NCBI GenBank assembly: GCA_947646915.1
Contig: CANSII010000017.1
Coordinates: 1 to 33,109 of the forward strand
Reading direction: 5' to 3'
From: an uncultured Clostridium sp.
GTDB lineage: Bacteria > Bacillota > Clostridia > TANB77 > CAG-508
Length of the DNA stretch: 33,109 nucleotides
In this document: positions 8,416-17,188 of the stretch, piece by piece
Layout: each line of letters starts with the position of its first letter
How positions within the stretch are numbered: position 1 is the first letter of the stretch
Made by a program: the position numbers and the translations under genes
Notes under the pieces: generated by a model
Seen by the model: the letters and a program-made list of their open reading frames with translations, nothing else
Told to the model about the DNA's origin: nothing
The model's database searches: none

Positions 8416-10885
8416 AGATTATTTGTTTTAATTTTCCATCTTTAACACTAAATTTAGCAACTTTGCCTTTATTTAAATTTCCATCTAAAATTTCTTCTGC
8501 CAATTTATCTTCAACTAAATTTTGAATTGTTCTTCTCAAAGGTCTAGCTCCAAAGTTTTTATCAATCCCCTCTTTTGCAATTAGTTCTTTAACATCAGAT
8601 TCTAATATAACTTCATATTTTTGTTCTTTTAATCTATTAACAACTTCATTTAGCATTATATCTATAATCTTTCCAATTTCAGCATCATTTAATTTATGGA
8701 AAACAATAATTTCATCAATACGATTTATAAATTCAGGTCTTAACTCTTTCTTTAATTCAGCCATAACTTCTTTTTTAGTTTCTTCATATTCTTTTTGATT
8801 GCTTTTTTCTTTATCTGTTTCTGTATTATTTGTAAATCCTAAAAACTTTTTATCTGTAATGACTCTAGCTCCAAGGTTTGATGTCATTATTATTACTGTA
8901 TTTTTAAAATTAACAGTTCTACCTTGACTATCTGTTAATCTTCCATCTTCCAATATTTGAAGTAACATATTCATTACATCAGGATGAGCTTTTTCAATTT
9001 CATCAAATAATATTACTGAATAAGGTTTTCTTCTTATTTTTTCAGTTAATTGTCCTCCTTCATCAAATCCAACATACCCTGGAGGTGATCCTATTAATTT
9101 AGATATTGAGTGTGGTTCCATAAATTCTGACATATCTACTCTTATCATTGAATTTTCATCACCAAATAATACTTCTGCTAGTGCTTTAGATAGTTCTGTT
9201 TTACCAACCCCTGTTGGTCCTAAGAAAAGGAATGAACCAATTGGTCTTTTTGGATCTTTTAACCCTACTCTTCCTCTTCTTATTGCTTTTGCTACTGCTT
9301 CAACTGCTTCATTTTGTCCAACTACTCTTTTGTGTAATTCGTTTTCAAGATTTTTTAATTTCTTGTTTTCATCTTCTGTTATTTTTTTAGCAGGAATTCC
9401 TGTCCAATTTGCGATAACTTCTGCAATATTTTCATCTGTAATATTTACTATTGATTTTGTATTTTTATTTTTCCATTTATTTTCTTCTTTTTCAAATTTT
9501 TCTCTTAATGTCTTTTCTTTGTCTCTCAATTCTGCAGCTTTTTCAAATTTCTGATTTATAACTGCTTCTTCTTTATCATTTTTTACTTTTTCAATATCCT
9601 CTTGTAATTTTTTTAAGCTGTCTGGCTCAGTAAAAGTTTTAAGTCTTGCTCTTGATGCAGCTTCATCTATTAAATCAATTGCCTTATCTGGTAAAAATCT
9701 ATCATTTACATATCTAACAGATAAACTAACTGCAGATTCTATCGCTTCGTCAGTAATTTTTACATTATGATGTGCTTCATATTTATCTCTAATTCCTTTT
9801 AATATTAAGATTGTATCTTTTTCTGATGGTTCATTTACAGTAACTGGGCTAAATCTTCTTTCTAAAGCAGAATCCTTTTCTATAAATTTCCTATATTCAT
9901 TTAAAGTTGTAGCTCCAACTAGCTGTATTTCTCCTCTTGCAAGTAATGGTTTTAAAATATTTGCTGCATCAATTGCTCCTTCTGCAGCTCCAGCTCCAAC
10001 AATTGTGTGAATTTCATCTATGAAAAGAATTACATCTCCAACTTTTTTTACTTCATTTAAAGCTTTTTTTATTCTTTCTTCAAAATCTCCCCTGTATTTA
10101 GCACCTGCAACCATTCCTGATATATCTAGTGTTACTACTCTCTTATCTTTTAAAATCTCTGGCACATCACCTGAAACGATCTTTTGTGCTAATCCTTCAA
10201 CTGCAGCTGTTTTACCAACTCCTGGTTCTCCTATTAAACATGGGTTATTCTTTGTTCTTCTAGATAAGATTTGAATAACTCTTTCTATTTCTTCTTTTCT
10301 TCCTATTATTGGATCAAGTTTGCCTTCTTCTGCTTTTTTTGTTAAATCTTGGCCAAATTGATTTAATGTTTGTGTTTGATTATAGCTTCCTCTTCCTTTT
10401 TGTTTTGATTTTGAACCTCTAGATGATTCTGCATCATCTGAATTATAACTTTCTCCTTCATTTATTACTTTTACTATTTCATTATATAATTTTGGTATAT
10501 TTGCATTTAAATCTAATAATATTTTTGCTGCAATGCAGTCTCCTTCTCTTAATATTCCTATTAAAAGATGTTCTGTTCCTATAAAATTATAACCCAATTT
10601 TTTTGCTTCAATAAACGCTGATTCAACTACTCTTTTTGTTCTTGGTGTAAAGTCTATTATATTTTCAATAGGCTCATCTTTTCCTATTAATTCTTCCATT
10701 TTATTAAGTATATCTTCAGCTGTTATTTGCTGATTTTCTAATACTCTTGTTGCAACTCCATTTCCTTCTTTAGCTAGTCCATATAATATATGTTCTGTTC
10801 CTATATAACTATGCCCTAGCTCTAATGCAATGTCATTTGCCATTTCTATAGCTTTATTTGCTCTATTTGTAAATTTATATGTCAT
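8414..10885 (-). CDS. clpC: AAA+ unfoldase ClpC
   Basis: Hsp100 unfoldase that feeds ClpP and, in Firmicutes, recognises arginine-phosphorylated proteins. Layout: two N-terminal repeats (about 1-145), AAA-1 with Walker A GEPGVGKT near 219 and Walker [11 protein letters not shown], a middle domain with a UVR-like stretch ([15 protein letters not shown]), AAA-2 with [16 protein letters not shown] near 560, and a C-terminal sensor domain. An in-frame GTG at 10894 overlaps the AGGTG Shine-Dalgarno of the ATG at 10885, so the ATG is chosen (823 residues). It is the last gene of the CtsR-controlled operon, 153 bp after mcsB. Confidence 0.97.
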   Translation of the reverse strand: MTYKFTNRANKAIEMANDIALELGHSYIGTEHILYGLAKEGNGVATRVLENQQITAEDILNKMEELIGKDEPIENIIDFTPRTKRVVESAFIEAKKLGYNFIGTEHLLIGILREGDCIAAKILLDLNANIPKLYNEIVKVINEGESYNSDDAESSRGSKSKQKGRGSYNQTQTLNQFGQDLTKKAEEGKLDPIIGRKEEIERVIQILSRRTKNNPCLIGEPGVGKTAAVEGLAQKIVSGDVPEILKDKRVVTLDISGMVAGAKYRGDFEERIKKALNEVKKVGDVILFIDEIHTIVGAGAAEGAIDAANILKPLLARGEIQLVGATTLNEYRKFIEKDSALERRFSPVTVNEPSEKDTILILKGIRDKYEAHHNVKITDEAIESAVSLSVRYVNDRFLPDKAIDLIDEAASRARLKTFTEPDSLKKLQEDIEKVKNDKEEAVINQKFEKAAELRDKEKTLREKFEKEENKWKNKNTKSIVNITDENIAEVIANWTGIPAKKITEDENKKLKNLENELHKRVVGQNEAVEAVAKAIRRGRVGLKDPKRPIGSFLFLGPTGVGKTELSKALAEVLFGDENSMIRVDMSEFMEPHSISKLIGSPPGYVGFDEGGQLTEKIRRKPYSVILFDEIEKAHPDVMNMLLQILEDGRLTDSQGRTVNFKNTVIIMTSNLGARVITDKKFLGFTNNTETDKEKSNQKEYEETKKEVMAELKKELRPEFINRIDEIIVFHKLNDAEIGKIIDIMLNEVVNRLKEQKYEVILESDVKELIAKEGIDKNFGARPLRRTIQNLVEDKLAEEILDGNLNKGKVAKFSVKDGKLKQII

Positions 10886-10917
10886 TTTTAACACCTCTCT
10901 TTTTCATTTTGTCCATT

Positions 10918-11043
10918 TTTGCCTGTCCATTGGGGACTGTCTTTTTCACTTCGCTTTGTTCGTTCATCGTCATCCAAGATTTTTCTTTGAAAAATCTCAT
11001 CTGCCAAATTTCTTAGTTGACTTATGCAAAGTTAGACATTATT
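10918..11043 (-). repeat. Intergenic palindromic repeat, copy after mcsB
   Basis: The mcsB-clpC gap holds a perfect 9-bp hairpin (10977-10985 with 10989-10997, AGATTTTTC/GAAAAATCT, 3-nt loop) and a GTCC/GGAC-type palindrome near 10925-10940. The segment at 11018-11043 matches the repeat after pnp (3354-3379). No T-run follows on the minus strand, so clpC is probably reached by readthrough from mcsB. There is no coding frame here. Confidence 0.5.
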
Positions 11044-12052
11044 TTTCCTCAATTATTTGTTTAATAACTTCTGCCCTTTTTATGTCTCGTTCTAATGGCT
11101 CATATTGTTCTCCTAAGTATTTTTGCATACTTGCTGGTTTTGTATATAATGTTAATTTTTGAATTTTACTATCATTTATTTCTTTTAAAATTCCTAGATC
11201 TGTTCCCATTTTTATATTTGATATTAATTCTTGTGCTTCATTTAATGTAATTTTTCTGCAATTGTTTAATATTCCATAACTTCTGTATATTATATCTTCT
11301 AGTTCAATTGTGTCTTTTGCTAAGAATTTTCTTGCATATCTTTCTTGTTCTATTAATTTATTTGCTACTATTTTTATGTTTTCTATAATTTCTTGTTCTG
11401 TTATTCCTAATGTTCTTTTATTTGATATTTGATATATATTTTGATTGTTTACATTGTCTTGTCCATATGCTCCTAATATGTTTATTCCAAAATTGTTTAA
11501 TGTGTAAAATACTTTGTCTATATTTTTTGTTTTTTCTAATGCTGGTAAATGAACCATCACTGATGCTTTTAGTCCTGTTCCACAATTTGTTGGTAAACTT
11601 GTTAAGTATCCATATTTTTTATTTGTTACATATCCTAATACTTCTTCTATTTTTTGGTCCAGCTCTATTGCATAGTTTAATGTATTTTCTAATTCAAATC
11701 CTGCACTAAATACTTGAATTTTTAAATGATCTTCATCGTTTATCATTATGCAAATATTTTCTTCATCATTTATTAATATTGCTCCTGTTTCATTCTTATT
11801 TAGTGCATATTCTGCACTTATTATGTTTTTTTCTACTAAACTCATTTTTGTTATGTCATCCATGTCTTTTAGATCTAAATATTTTAGTCCATATCCTATT
11901 GAATATATATTTTCTTTTATTTTGTTTTTTAGTTTGTTTATTTCTTCTTTTGTTTTTAAGTTAAATTTAAATCCTGCTAAATTTCGTGCAAGTCTTATTC
12001 TTGTACTTTTTACTATGTCTGATTCTTTTCCTGTTTGTAAATACCAATTCAT
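11039..12052 (-). CDS. mcsB: Protein-arginine kinase McsB
   Basis: Phosphagen-kinase-fold enzyme that phosphorylates arginines to mark proteins for ClpCP. Visible motifs are the nucleotide-binding STRIRLARNL, NDEDHLKIQ (the usual NEEDH with the first Glu changed to Asp) and LTSLPTNCGTGLKASVMVHLP. In the last, the cysteine that normally precedes PTN is leucine, and a cysteine appears four residues later. AAGGA about 6 nt upstream supports the ATG at 12052 (337 residues) over the one at 12097. It is separated from mcsA by 372 bp that hold an opposite-strand gene, an unusual break in this operon. Confidence 0.95.
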   Translation of the reverse strand: MNWYLQTGKESDIVKSTRIRLARNLAGFKFNLKTKEEINKLKNKIKENIYSIGYGLKYLDLKDMDDITKMSLVEKNIISAEYALNKNETGAILINDEENICIMINDEDHLKIQVFSAGFELENTLNYAIELDQKIEEVLGYVTNKKYGYLTSLPTNCGTGLKASVMVHLPALEKTKNIDKVFYTLNNFGINILGAYGQDNVNNQNIYQISNKRTLGITEQEIIENIKIVANKLIEQERYARKFLAKDTIELEDIIYRSYGILNNCRKITLNEAQELISNIKMGTDLGILKEINDSKIQKLTLYTKPASMQKYLGEQYEPLERDIKRAEVIKQIIEEK

Positions 12053-12134
12053 AGTTATCCTTCTTTCTTTAATATTTTTTTCAATAACATATTCCACAGA
12101 AAATCGCTTCGCAATTTTTGCGGGGCGAACATTT

Positions 12135-12183
12135 CTTATCTGTATGAAACGAAGTGAATTACAGATAAGTTATACAGAGGAAA
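12135..12183 (+). repeat. Dispersed repeat carrying a ribosome-binding site, copy 1
   Basis: The 44 bp at 12140-12183 match 17081-17124 at 39 positions in the same orientation. Here the repeat also forms a perfect 10-bp stem (12135-12144 with 12160-12169, CTTATCTGTA/TACAGATAAG). Both copies end in AGAGGAAA just before an ATG, so the repeat brings its own ribosome-binding site. In this copy it serves the small membrane-protein gene at 12186. Confidence 0.6.
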
Positions 12184-12185
12184 TA

Positions 12186-12359
12186 ATGTCAGTACTTATG
12201 GCAATAAGGGGAATTCCTCTTGTAAAAGGAGCAAAAGAGTGGAAAACTTTGGGGAAACCAAAGTATTACTCTGAGGACATATTCAACGGAATATTTTTTA
12301 TTCTTTTAACTATAATCTTTTTTATAGTTGGTATTGTTGTTATATTAATTTCCTTATAA
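12186..12359 (+). CDS. Small single-pass membrane protein inside the ctsR operon
   Basis: Unrecognised 57-residue protein. Residues 1-34 are mixed and basic (IRGIPLVKGAKEWKTLGKPK), and about 35-57 are one hydrophobic helix (FFILLTIIFFIVGIVVILI), suggesting an inner-membrane protein. AGAGGAAA 2-3 nt before the ATG supports this start; a second ATG four codons on is possible. It lies opposite to and between mcsA and mcsB and is followed at once by a plus-strand terminator, which supports a real transcription unit. Its transcription would collide with the heat-shock operon. Confidence 0.6.
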   Translation: MSVLMAIRGIPLVKGAKEWKTLGKPKYYSEDIFNGIFFILLTIIFFIVGIVVILISL

Positions 12360-12365
12360 TATTAT

Positions 12366-12419
12366 AAGCCAACTGTATCAAGGGTTCTTCCCTTTTTATG
12401 GTTGGCTTCAACCGTTTTT
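12366..12419 (+). terminator. Terminator of the small plus-strand gene
   Basis: AAGCCAAC (12366-12373) pairs with GTTGGCTT (12401-12408), with an inner AAGGG/CCCTT stem (12380-12384, 12390-12394). An alternative GGTTG/CAACC stem (12400-12404, 12409-12413) is followed directly by GTTTTTA. The polarity fits plus-strand transcription. Confidence 0.65.
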
Positions 12420-12424
12420 AAGCT

Positions 12425-12976
12425 TTACTTTTCTTCTTTTTTTATCTCATCTCTAATTTTAGCAGCATCTTCATATCTTTCCTCTTTAATAGCCTGTTTC
12501 AAATCAGCTTGCAATTTATCTAATTTATTTTCTACAATTTTATTAGAATTGCTTTCTTGACTTTTATCAAACTTAACTTTATTTTCAGATATTTTTCCTA
12601 ATCTACCATTATGTCTATTTGAACCTTGTAATTTTTTTAATATTGGATCCATTCTATCTTCAAAAACATCATAGCAATTAGGGCAACCATATCTACCTGT
12701 ATTTATAATATCATCAAAAGTTGAGTTACAACTTTCACATTTTACTTGCTTTATTTCACTTAATAATGGCATAAAATCTGATGAGTTACTAAAGTCTTCT
12801 AAAAAGCTTCCGAAAAAATTTGAAAAATCAAATGTTGGCATTCTTAAATCCATATTATTTGTTATTCCTAGTTCTCTACTGCATTCCTCACATAAATTTA
12901 ATTCTTTTCTTATTCCATTTATATTTTCTGAATATCTTACATTTGCCTCTCTTTTTTTGCAATTTTCACATAACAT
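12425..12976 (-). CDS. mcsA: Zinc-binding activator McsA
   Basis: Adaptor that activates McsB kinase and modulates CtsR. It has two treble-clef-type cysteine pairs at the N-terminus (LCENCKK and LCEECSRE), a second set (VKCESCNSTF and YGCPNCYDVF), and a C-terminal UVR motif (LQADLKQAIKEERYEDAAKIRDEI). An in-frame GTG at 12985 lies in the spacer of the GGAG site; the ATG at 12976 is preferred (183 residues). It lies 94 bp after ctsR in the usual order. Confidence 0.95.
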   Translation of the reverse strand: MLCENCKKREANVRYSENINGIRKELNLCEECSRELGITNNMDLRMPTFDFSNFFGSFLEDFSNSSDFMPLLSEIKQVKCESCNSTFDDIINTGRYGCPNCYDVFEDRMDPILKKLQGSNRHNGRLGKISENKVKFDKSQESNSNKIVENKLDKLQADLKQAIKEERYEDAAKIRDEIKKEEK

Positions 12977-13070
12977 ATTAATCACTCCTTTTTTTTATTA
13001 ATGAATTTTCTAAAAATTCATTCTATTATGTTTTATTTTAATTTCATTTTTAACAAAATACTATTTTATC

Positions 13071-13520
13071 TTAATCTAAATTTAACAACATATTTTTAAA
13101 AATTCTAGCTCTTACTTCATCTTTAATATCAATATCTAATTTAAGAACATTGTCGCTTGTTGCTACTTTCAAAAGTTTTGCTTGTTGTTCTGTTATTATG
13201 TTATATGTTAAAAAATCACTTAATAAAATATCTATTTCATTTACAGTTATTGTTTTATCTATATTATTTATAATATGCATTATATAATCTGATTTTGTAT
13301 TATTTATTTTTTTTATTCTAATATTTCCGCCACCACCTCTTCGGCTTTCAACATAATATCCTTGTGATGGCTTGAATCTTGTTGATATTACATAATTTAT
13401 TTGTGATGGAACACAATTGAATTGTTGTGCTAATTCATTTCTTTGAATTTCTATAAAGTTGCTTTGATCTTCTTCAAATAATTCCTTTATAAATTCTTCT
13501 ATTACATCTGACATTCTCAT
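13071..13520 (-). CDS. ctsR: Heat-shock repressor CtsR
   Basis: Dimeric winged-helix repressor of clp genes that senses heat through a glycine-rich wing. The wing is plainly visible as SRRGGGGNIRI near residues 59-69, following the HTH (RNELAQQFNCVPSQINYVISTRF). The C-terminal dimer domain is phosphorylated or bound by McsB in the family. Of 149 residues, with GGGAG 9 nt before the ATG. Six CtsR-type heptads lie around its promoter, so the gene represses itself and the whole operon. Confidence 0.97.
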   Translation of the reverse strand: MRMSDVIEEFIKELFEEDQSNFIEIQRNELAQQFNCVPSQINYVISTRFKPSQGYYVESRRGGGGNIRIKKINNTKSDYIMHIINNIDKTITVNEIDILLSDFLTYNIITEQQAKLLKVATSDNVLKLDIDIKDEVRARIFKNMLLNLD

Positions 13521-13583
13521 TATATCAAACTCCCTTTAAAAAACTTGTCCTTTTGTGCGATTTGTTTTAAAATCAAATTCATC

Positions 13584-13600
13584 TTTGACTATCTTTGACC
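13584..13600 (-). promoter_or_regulatory. CtsR operator, promoter-proximal
   Basis: On the minus strand GGTCAAA-GAT-AGTCAAA, an exact match to the CtsR heptad direct repeat with a 3-nt spacer. It lies directly downstream of the -10 box, where a bound repressor would block initiation. Confidence 0.9.
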
Positions 13601-13610
13601 TACAATATAT

Positions 13611-13638
13611 ATTATAAATGTTTTTTTTAATAAATCAA
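13611..13638 (-). promoter_or_regulatory. Sigma-A promoter of the ctsR operon
   Basis: TTGATT (13638-13633) and TATAAT (13616-13611) on the minus strand, 16-nt spacer, flanked on both sides by CtsR heptads. Confidence 0.75.
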
Positions 13639-13646
13639 TTTTGTTT

Positions 13647-13683
13647 TTTGACTTTCTCTGACTTTTTCTGACCTTTTTTGACT
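13647..13683 (-). promoter_or_regulatory. Tandem CtsR operators upstream of the -35
   Basis: Four heptads in exact 10-bp register on the minus strand: AGTCAAA (13683-13677), GGTCAGA (13673-13667), AGTCAGA (13663-13657), AGTCAAA (13653-13647). The outer two match the consensus and the inner two have one change. With the downstream site, six half-sites surround one promoter. Confidence 0.8.
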
Positions 13684-13715
13684 TTTAATATTATTTATTC
13701 TACTTTTATCTTTTT

Positions 13716-13895
13716 TTAACTCTCTTTATCTTTGTTTTTTGTTATATTCTCCAACTCTTCAACTTTCTCTTTCTGATTTGGTAATGATACCCATGCAAAA
13801 TATGATGATATAAATTCTCCATATTTTGTTGCATCTTCCCCTACTTCTTCCGATGTTTGTCTTATTTCTTTTCCTAAATCTTTTTTATCTTCCAA
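13716..13895 (-). CDS. Small acidic hypothetical protein upstream of ctsR
   Basis: An unrecognised frame of 59 codons plus stop, starting at TTG (13895) with AAAGG about 11 nt upstream, a long spacing. The peptide begins EDKKDLGKEIRQTSEEVGED, continues through an aromatic stretch (YGEFISSYFAWVSLP) and ends in a charged helix. No stop precedes the TTG until about 12 codons upstream, so the start is uncertain. Amino acid composition and Lys/Glu codon use look like a real gene. It ends 33 bp before the upstream CtsR operators. Confidence 0.45.
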   Translation of the reverse strand: MEDKKDLGKEIRQTSEEVGEDATKYGEFISSYFAWVSLPNQKEKVEELENITKNKDKES

Positions 13896-13988
13896 AATAA
13901 CACATACCTTTCTAGTTGTAATTTAAATATTAAGACAACTATTTAAAGTATGTGCCATTTTTATATAAATATACAATATTTTAATTTT

Positions 13989-14135
13989 GATTACAGAAAA
14001 AAGATATATATTTCAAAGTGAGTTTGACCTGAGTTGTTATTCACTTTAAGCCATTATAGTGTGTATTTAAAATTTGAATATACAGTATCTTAAACGCCTT
14101 GGAAAACGGAACTGCGAAATATATATCTTTTTTCT
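13989..14135. repeat. MITE-like element with perfect 20-bp inverted ends
   Basis: A perfect 20-bp inverted repeat (13997-14016 with 14116-14135) encloses 99 bp with no gene; inside, AAAGTGA and TCACTTT form a second inverted pair. The left 42 bp (13989-14030) match 20121-20162 at 40 positions. The right arm ends six bp before the muramidase stop codon (complement of 14141-14143), so it could also act as a 3' structure for that gene. No target-site duplication was recognised. The rest of the 13896-14140 gap shows nothing else. Confidence 0.6.
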
Positions 14136-14140
14136 AATAT

Positions 14141-15448
14141 TTAAATTTTTAGTACAAGACCTGAATAAATATATCTAGAATTTCTAATCCCATTAAGTCT
14201 AGCAATTCTTTTTGGACAAGTTCTATATTTTCTAGCAATTTTGCATAAATTATCCCCTCTTTGAACAGTATAGTAAATATAATCATTTGAAGATTGACTT
14301 AAATTTACTTTTGAAGGTTCATTTGCAATTTTATTTGAACTTAATTTAGAAGTTGTATTTAATGTTGAAGTATTAAAATTCCCATACAATATTAATCTTT
14401 GACCTGGATATATCAAATTAGGTGTTTTTATATTATTCCACTCAATTAGATTTTGTACAGTTGTGCCATATCTTCTTGCAATTCCCCAAAGTGAATCTCC
14501 TCTCTTTATAGTGTAATATGTTTTTCCTGTTGAGTTTACTTCACTTCCAGCTACATTTGAATTAGTATGTATTCTTAATTGTTGACCTGGATATATCAAA
14601 TTAACATTTTGTATTCCATTAATTTGCGCAATTTCTTGTATAGTAGTTCCATATTGTCTTGCAATTTTCCATAATGTATCTCCTCTTTTTACTGTATAAT
14701 AAACTGTTTCTGTATTATAATTATCATTTTGATTATCTGTATTTGGTATTTCTGAACTATCATCTAAAAGTACTTCATCTGAAAATAAATCTCTATCTAC
14801 ATATCCTCTTATTCCTGAAACAATACCTCTATCTGTATATTGTACTCCTATAAAAGAATTCCAACTTGCACTAATATTTTGTATATTTCTATAATCTCCA
14901 TAATACGCAATCCACAACTCTCCTTGATTTGCTAGTTCTGTATTAAATGTACTTTCACTATTGTATAAATCACTATAAATAATAACTTGTTTTTTAGTTA
15001 ATTCTTTTACCTTTTGAATAAAGGCTAATGCAATTTGATTTATTTGTTCTTTAGAAACTTGATTAAATTGTTCATAATCTAAAGCTAATTTACAGTCTGC
15101 TTGTTTTCCTGATATTATTGATGAAAAGAATACTGCTTGTTGTATAGCCTCTTCTATATTTGTTGCTGTTAAAAAATGATAGAAACCAACTTTTAAATTA
15201 TTTGCTTTAGCATTTTCATAATTTATATCGAAATATGGATCTTTAATATTATTGCCTTGACTTGCTTTTATATATACAATATCAATTCCTGCATTTTTCA
15301 CCTGACTATAATCTATGTAACCTTGCCAATCACTAACATCAATACCTTCATATTTTAAACTTCCTTGTGGTGATAACGCATATACATAATTAATGAAAGC
15401 AATTGAAAATATTAAAAAACTTATAAAAATTTTAGATATTTTATTCAT
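14141..15448 (-). CDS. Secreted GH25 muramidase with three LysM domains
   Basis: Cleaves the glycan strands of peptidoglycan at the cell surface. The signal peptide is about 1-24 ([19 protein letters not shown]). The GH25 barrel spans about 33-225, with catalytic-site landmarks GIDVSDWQG (35-43) and LALDYEQF (121-128). Three LysM repeats for wall binding lie at about 250-294, 311-354 and 391-435. The third diverges ([24 protein letters not shown], with two Cys) and ends the protein exactly. AGGAGGGG about 6 nt upstream supports the start. The gene is divergent from ylbJ, so a sporulation or cell-wall role is plausible but inferred. Confidence 0.92.
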   Translation of the reverse strand: MNKISKIFISFLIFSIAFINYVYALSPQGSLKYEGIDVSDWQGYIDYSQVKNAGIDIVYIKASQGNNIKDPYFDINYENAKANNLKVGFYHFLTATNIEEAIQQAVFFSSIISGKQADCKLALDYEQFNQVSKEQINQIALAFIQKVKELTKKQVIIYSDLYNSESTFNTELANQGELWIAYYGDYRNIQNISASWNSFIGVQYTDRGIVSGIRGYVDRDLFSDEVLLDDSSEIPNTDNQNDNYNTETVYYTVKRGDTLWKIARQYGTTIQEIAQINGIQNVNLIYPGQQLRIHTNSNVAGSEVNSTGKTYYTIKRGDSLWGIARRYGTTVQNLIEWNNIKTPNLIYPGQRLILYGNFNTSTLNTTSKLSSNKIANEPSKVNLSQSSNDYIYYTVQRGDNLCKIARKYRTCPKRIARLNGIRNSRYIYSGLVLKI

Positions 15449-15574
15449 ACACCCCTCCTATTAACTTTTAGCTTTACTATTGGTGGCAACATTTTTCTTT
15501 TAAAATTTTTTATCATAACATTAATCAAAATGAGTATACTGTATTATATTAAAACTTTTAAATTAGGTGATTTA

Positions 15575-16633
15575 ATGTTTTCAAAATGTCATTTTTATAT
15601 TTTAAAAATTAAACGAAATATTCTAGCACTAATATTTTTAGGATTTGGAGCAAGTTTATTACTCTTTTCAAGTAATAATTTACCTGCTATTAAAAAAGGG
15701 CTTTCTCTATGGGCAAATTCAGTTGTTCCATCACTTTTTCCATTTTTTGTAGCAACAGAACTTTTAATGAATACTAACTTTGTAAATATTTTAGGAAGAT
15801 TTTTAAATAAAATTATGAAACCTCTTTTTAATATAAGAGGCGAAGGTTCTTTTGGATTTATTATGGGATTAATTAGTGGTTATCCTGTTGGGGCTAAAAT
15901 TGCATGTGATTTTAGAGAAAATAATGTTTGTTCTAAAGAAGAATGTGAAAGATTGCTGAGTTTTACCAATAATTCAGGTCCTTTATTTATACTTGGAACT
16001 GTTGGTATTAGTATGTTTGGTAATTCTACAATTGGAATTTTGTTATTAATTACTCATATTTTAGCTTGTATAACTGTTGGCTTTATTTTTAGATTTTGGA
16101 AATATGATTATACTAGTTCTGATTATGTTAGTACTAAAAACTCCGATTTGAAAAAAAATAAAAATGTAACTTTTTCTAATTTAGGTGAAGTTTTAGGAAA
16201 AAGTATTACTAATAGTATTTCAACAGTTTTAATTATTGGTGGTTTTGTTGTTATTTTTTCTAGTATTATTTCAATTTTAAAAGCTAGTGGAATTTTAGCT
16301 AATTTAACTTTAGTTTTAACTCCTATTTTCAATTTTTTACATATTGATAGTTCTTTTATTTATGGAATTCTGACTGGTTTTCTTGAAATTACTAATGGTA
16401 TTAGTTCTATTACTAGTATTAATATTAAAGAAATTTCTATTAATATAATTTTAACTGCTTTTTTACTTGGTTTTGGTGGATTATCTGTTTTACTCCAAGT
16501 TTTAAGTATTACTTCTAAAACAGATTTGTCTATTAAACCTTATATTTATGGAAAGTTATTACATGGTTTATTAGCTGCTTTTTATACTTTTATAGCAATT
16601 TATGTTTTCCCTTTTTTTAATTTTAATTTGTAA
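15575..16633 (+). CDS. ylbJ: Sporulation integral membrane protein YlbJ
   Basis: Multi-pass membrane protein needed for spore cortex formation in Bacillus. About eight hydrophobic segments are visible. The family stretch SVVPSLFPFFVATELLM and the glycine-rich GLISGYPVGAKIACDF, followed by FTNNSGPLFILGTVG, are strongly characteristic. An ATG at 15530 would add 15 residues, but AGGTG 5 nt before the ATG at 15575 supports the shorter form (352 residues). It is the clearest sign that the organism forms spores. Coding is on the plus strand, opposite to most of the window. Confidence 0.92.
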   Translation: MFSKCHFYILKIKRNILALIFLGFGASLLLFSSNNLPAIKKGLSLWANSVVPSLFPFFVATELLMNTNFVNILGRFLNKIMKPLFNIRGEGSFGFIMGLISGYPVGAKIACDFRENNVCSKEECERLLSFTNNSGPLFILGTVGISMFGNSTIGILLLITHILACITVGFIFRFWKYDYTSSDYVSTKNSDLKKNKNVTFSNLGEVLGKSITNSISTVLIIGGFVVIFSSIISILKASGILANLTLVLTPIFNFLHIDSSFIYGILTGFLEITNGISSITSINIKEISINIILTAFLLGFGGLSVLLQVLSITSKTDLSIKPYIYGKLLHGLLAAFYTFIAIYVFPFFNFNL

Positions 16634-16797
16634 CTTTCTTGAAATATTATAACACATAAGAAAAGAAGTTGGACTATAATTACTGTACAGCTTTTTTACC
16701 CCCTTAGGTATCTTCAACTTACATAACTTGTCAAATCTATAAGAATAATTTAATTTTTACTATAATATAATTTATTAGTATGATTGGAGATGATTTT

Positions 16798-17073
16798 ATG
16801 GATAAAGATTTTAATAATATTCCACCTTTTATGGATTTTTCTATGATGCAACAAATGGGAGGAAATCCTTCTGATATGAATGATTTATATCGTGATCCGA
16901 TGTTTAATCCTATTGCTCAATATGAACAGGCTTACTGCTATTATAGATATTTATGTATGCAAATGGATTATAAAATAAAATGTAAAGAATATGAAAAAAT
17001 GTGTAATTCAAATTCTAATTCAAGTTTTACTTCAAATTCTAATAATGATAGATCTCAAAGAAAAGTTGAATAA
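16798..17073 (+). CDS. Small Met/Asn-rich hypothetical protein
   Basis: Unrecognised 91-residue protein beginning MDKDFNNIPPFMDFSMMQQMGG, then a Tyr/Cys segment (QAYCYYRYLCMQMDYKIKCKEYEKMC) and an Asn/Ser-rich tail. It is soluble with no signal peptide. Its composition resembles small spore-coat-like or CotJ-type proteins, but no family could be named. GGAG 8 nt upstream selects the ATG at 16798 over the one at 16780. It lies 164 bp after ylbJ and may be a sporulation gene by position only. Confidence 0.7.
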   Translation: MDKDFNNIPPFMDFSMMQQMGGNPSDMNDLYRDPMFNPIAQYEQAYCYYRYLCMQMDYKIKCKEYEKMCNSNSNSSFTSNSNNDRSQRKVE

Positions 17074-17080
17074 TATTTGA

Positions 17081-17124
17081 CTGTATGAAACAAAGTTAAT
17101 TACAAATATGTTATATAGAGGAAA
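17081..17124 (+). repeat. Dispersed repeat carrying a ribosome-binding site, copy 2
   Basis: Matches 12140-12183 at 39 of 44 positions. It also ends in AGAGGAAA before an ATG, but here the frame is only five codons (MRHVK) and runs straight into a terminator stem. The 10-bp stem of copy 1 has decayed. Confidence 0.55.
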
Positions 17125-17127
17125 AAT

Positions 17128-17174
17128 GAGGCATGTAAAGTAATTTAAAAAATCCAAAAATTTGATCATGCCTC
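17128..17174. terminator. Bidirectional terminator between convergent genes
   Basis: GAGGCATG (17128-17135) pairs with CATGCCTC (17167-17174); TTTTGTT follows on the plus side and ATTTTTC on the minus side. It sits between the plus-strand small gene and the minus-strand HNH nuclease gene, which converge here. Confidence 0.75.
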
Positions 17175-17188
17175 TTTTGTTCTATTAA

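Noticed and set aside
12110-12134. Imperfect GCG-rich palindrome near TTCGC and GCGGGGCGA
   Set aside because: Pairing is patchy and no function or second copy was found.
11748-12185. N-terminal extension of the small plus-strand gene (frame open from 11748)
   Set aside because: The upstream part is opposite mcsB coding sequence and composition is antisense-like; the ATG at 12186 has a proper ribosome-binding site.
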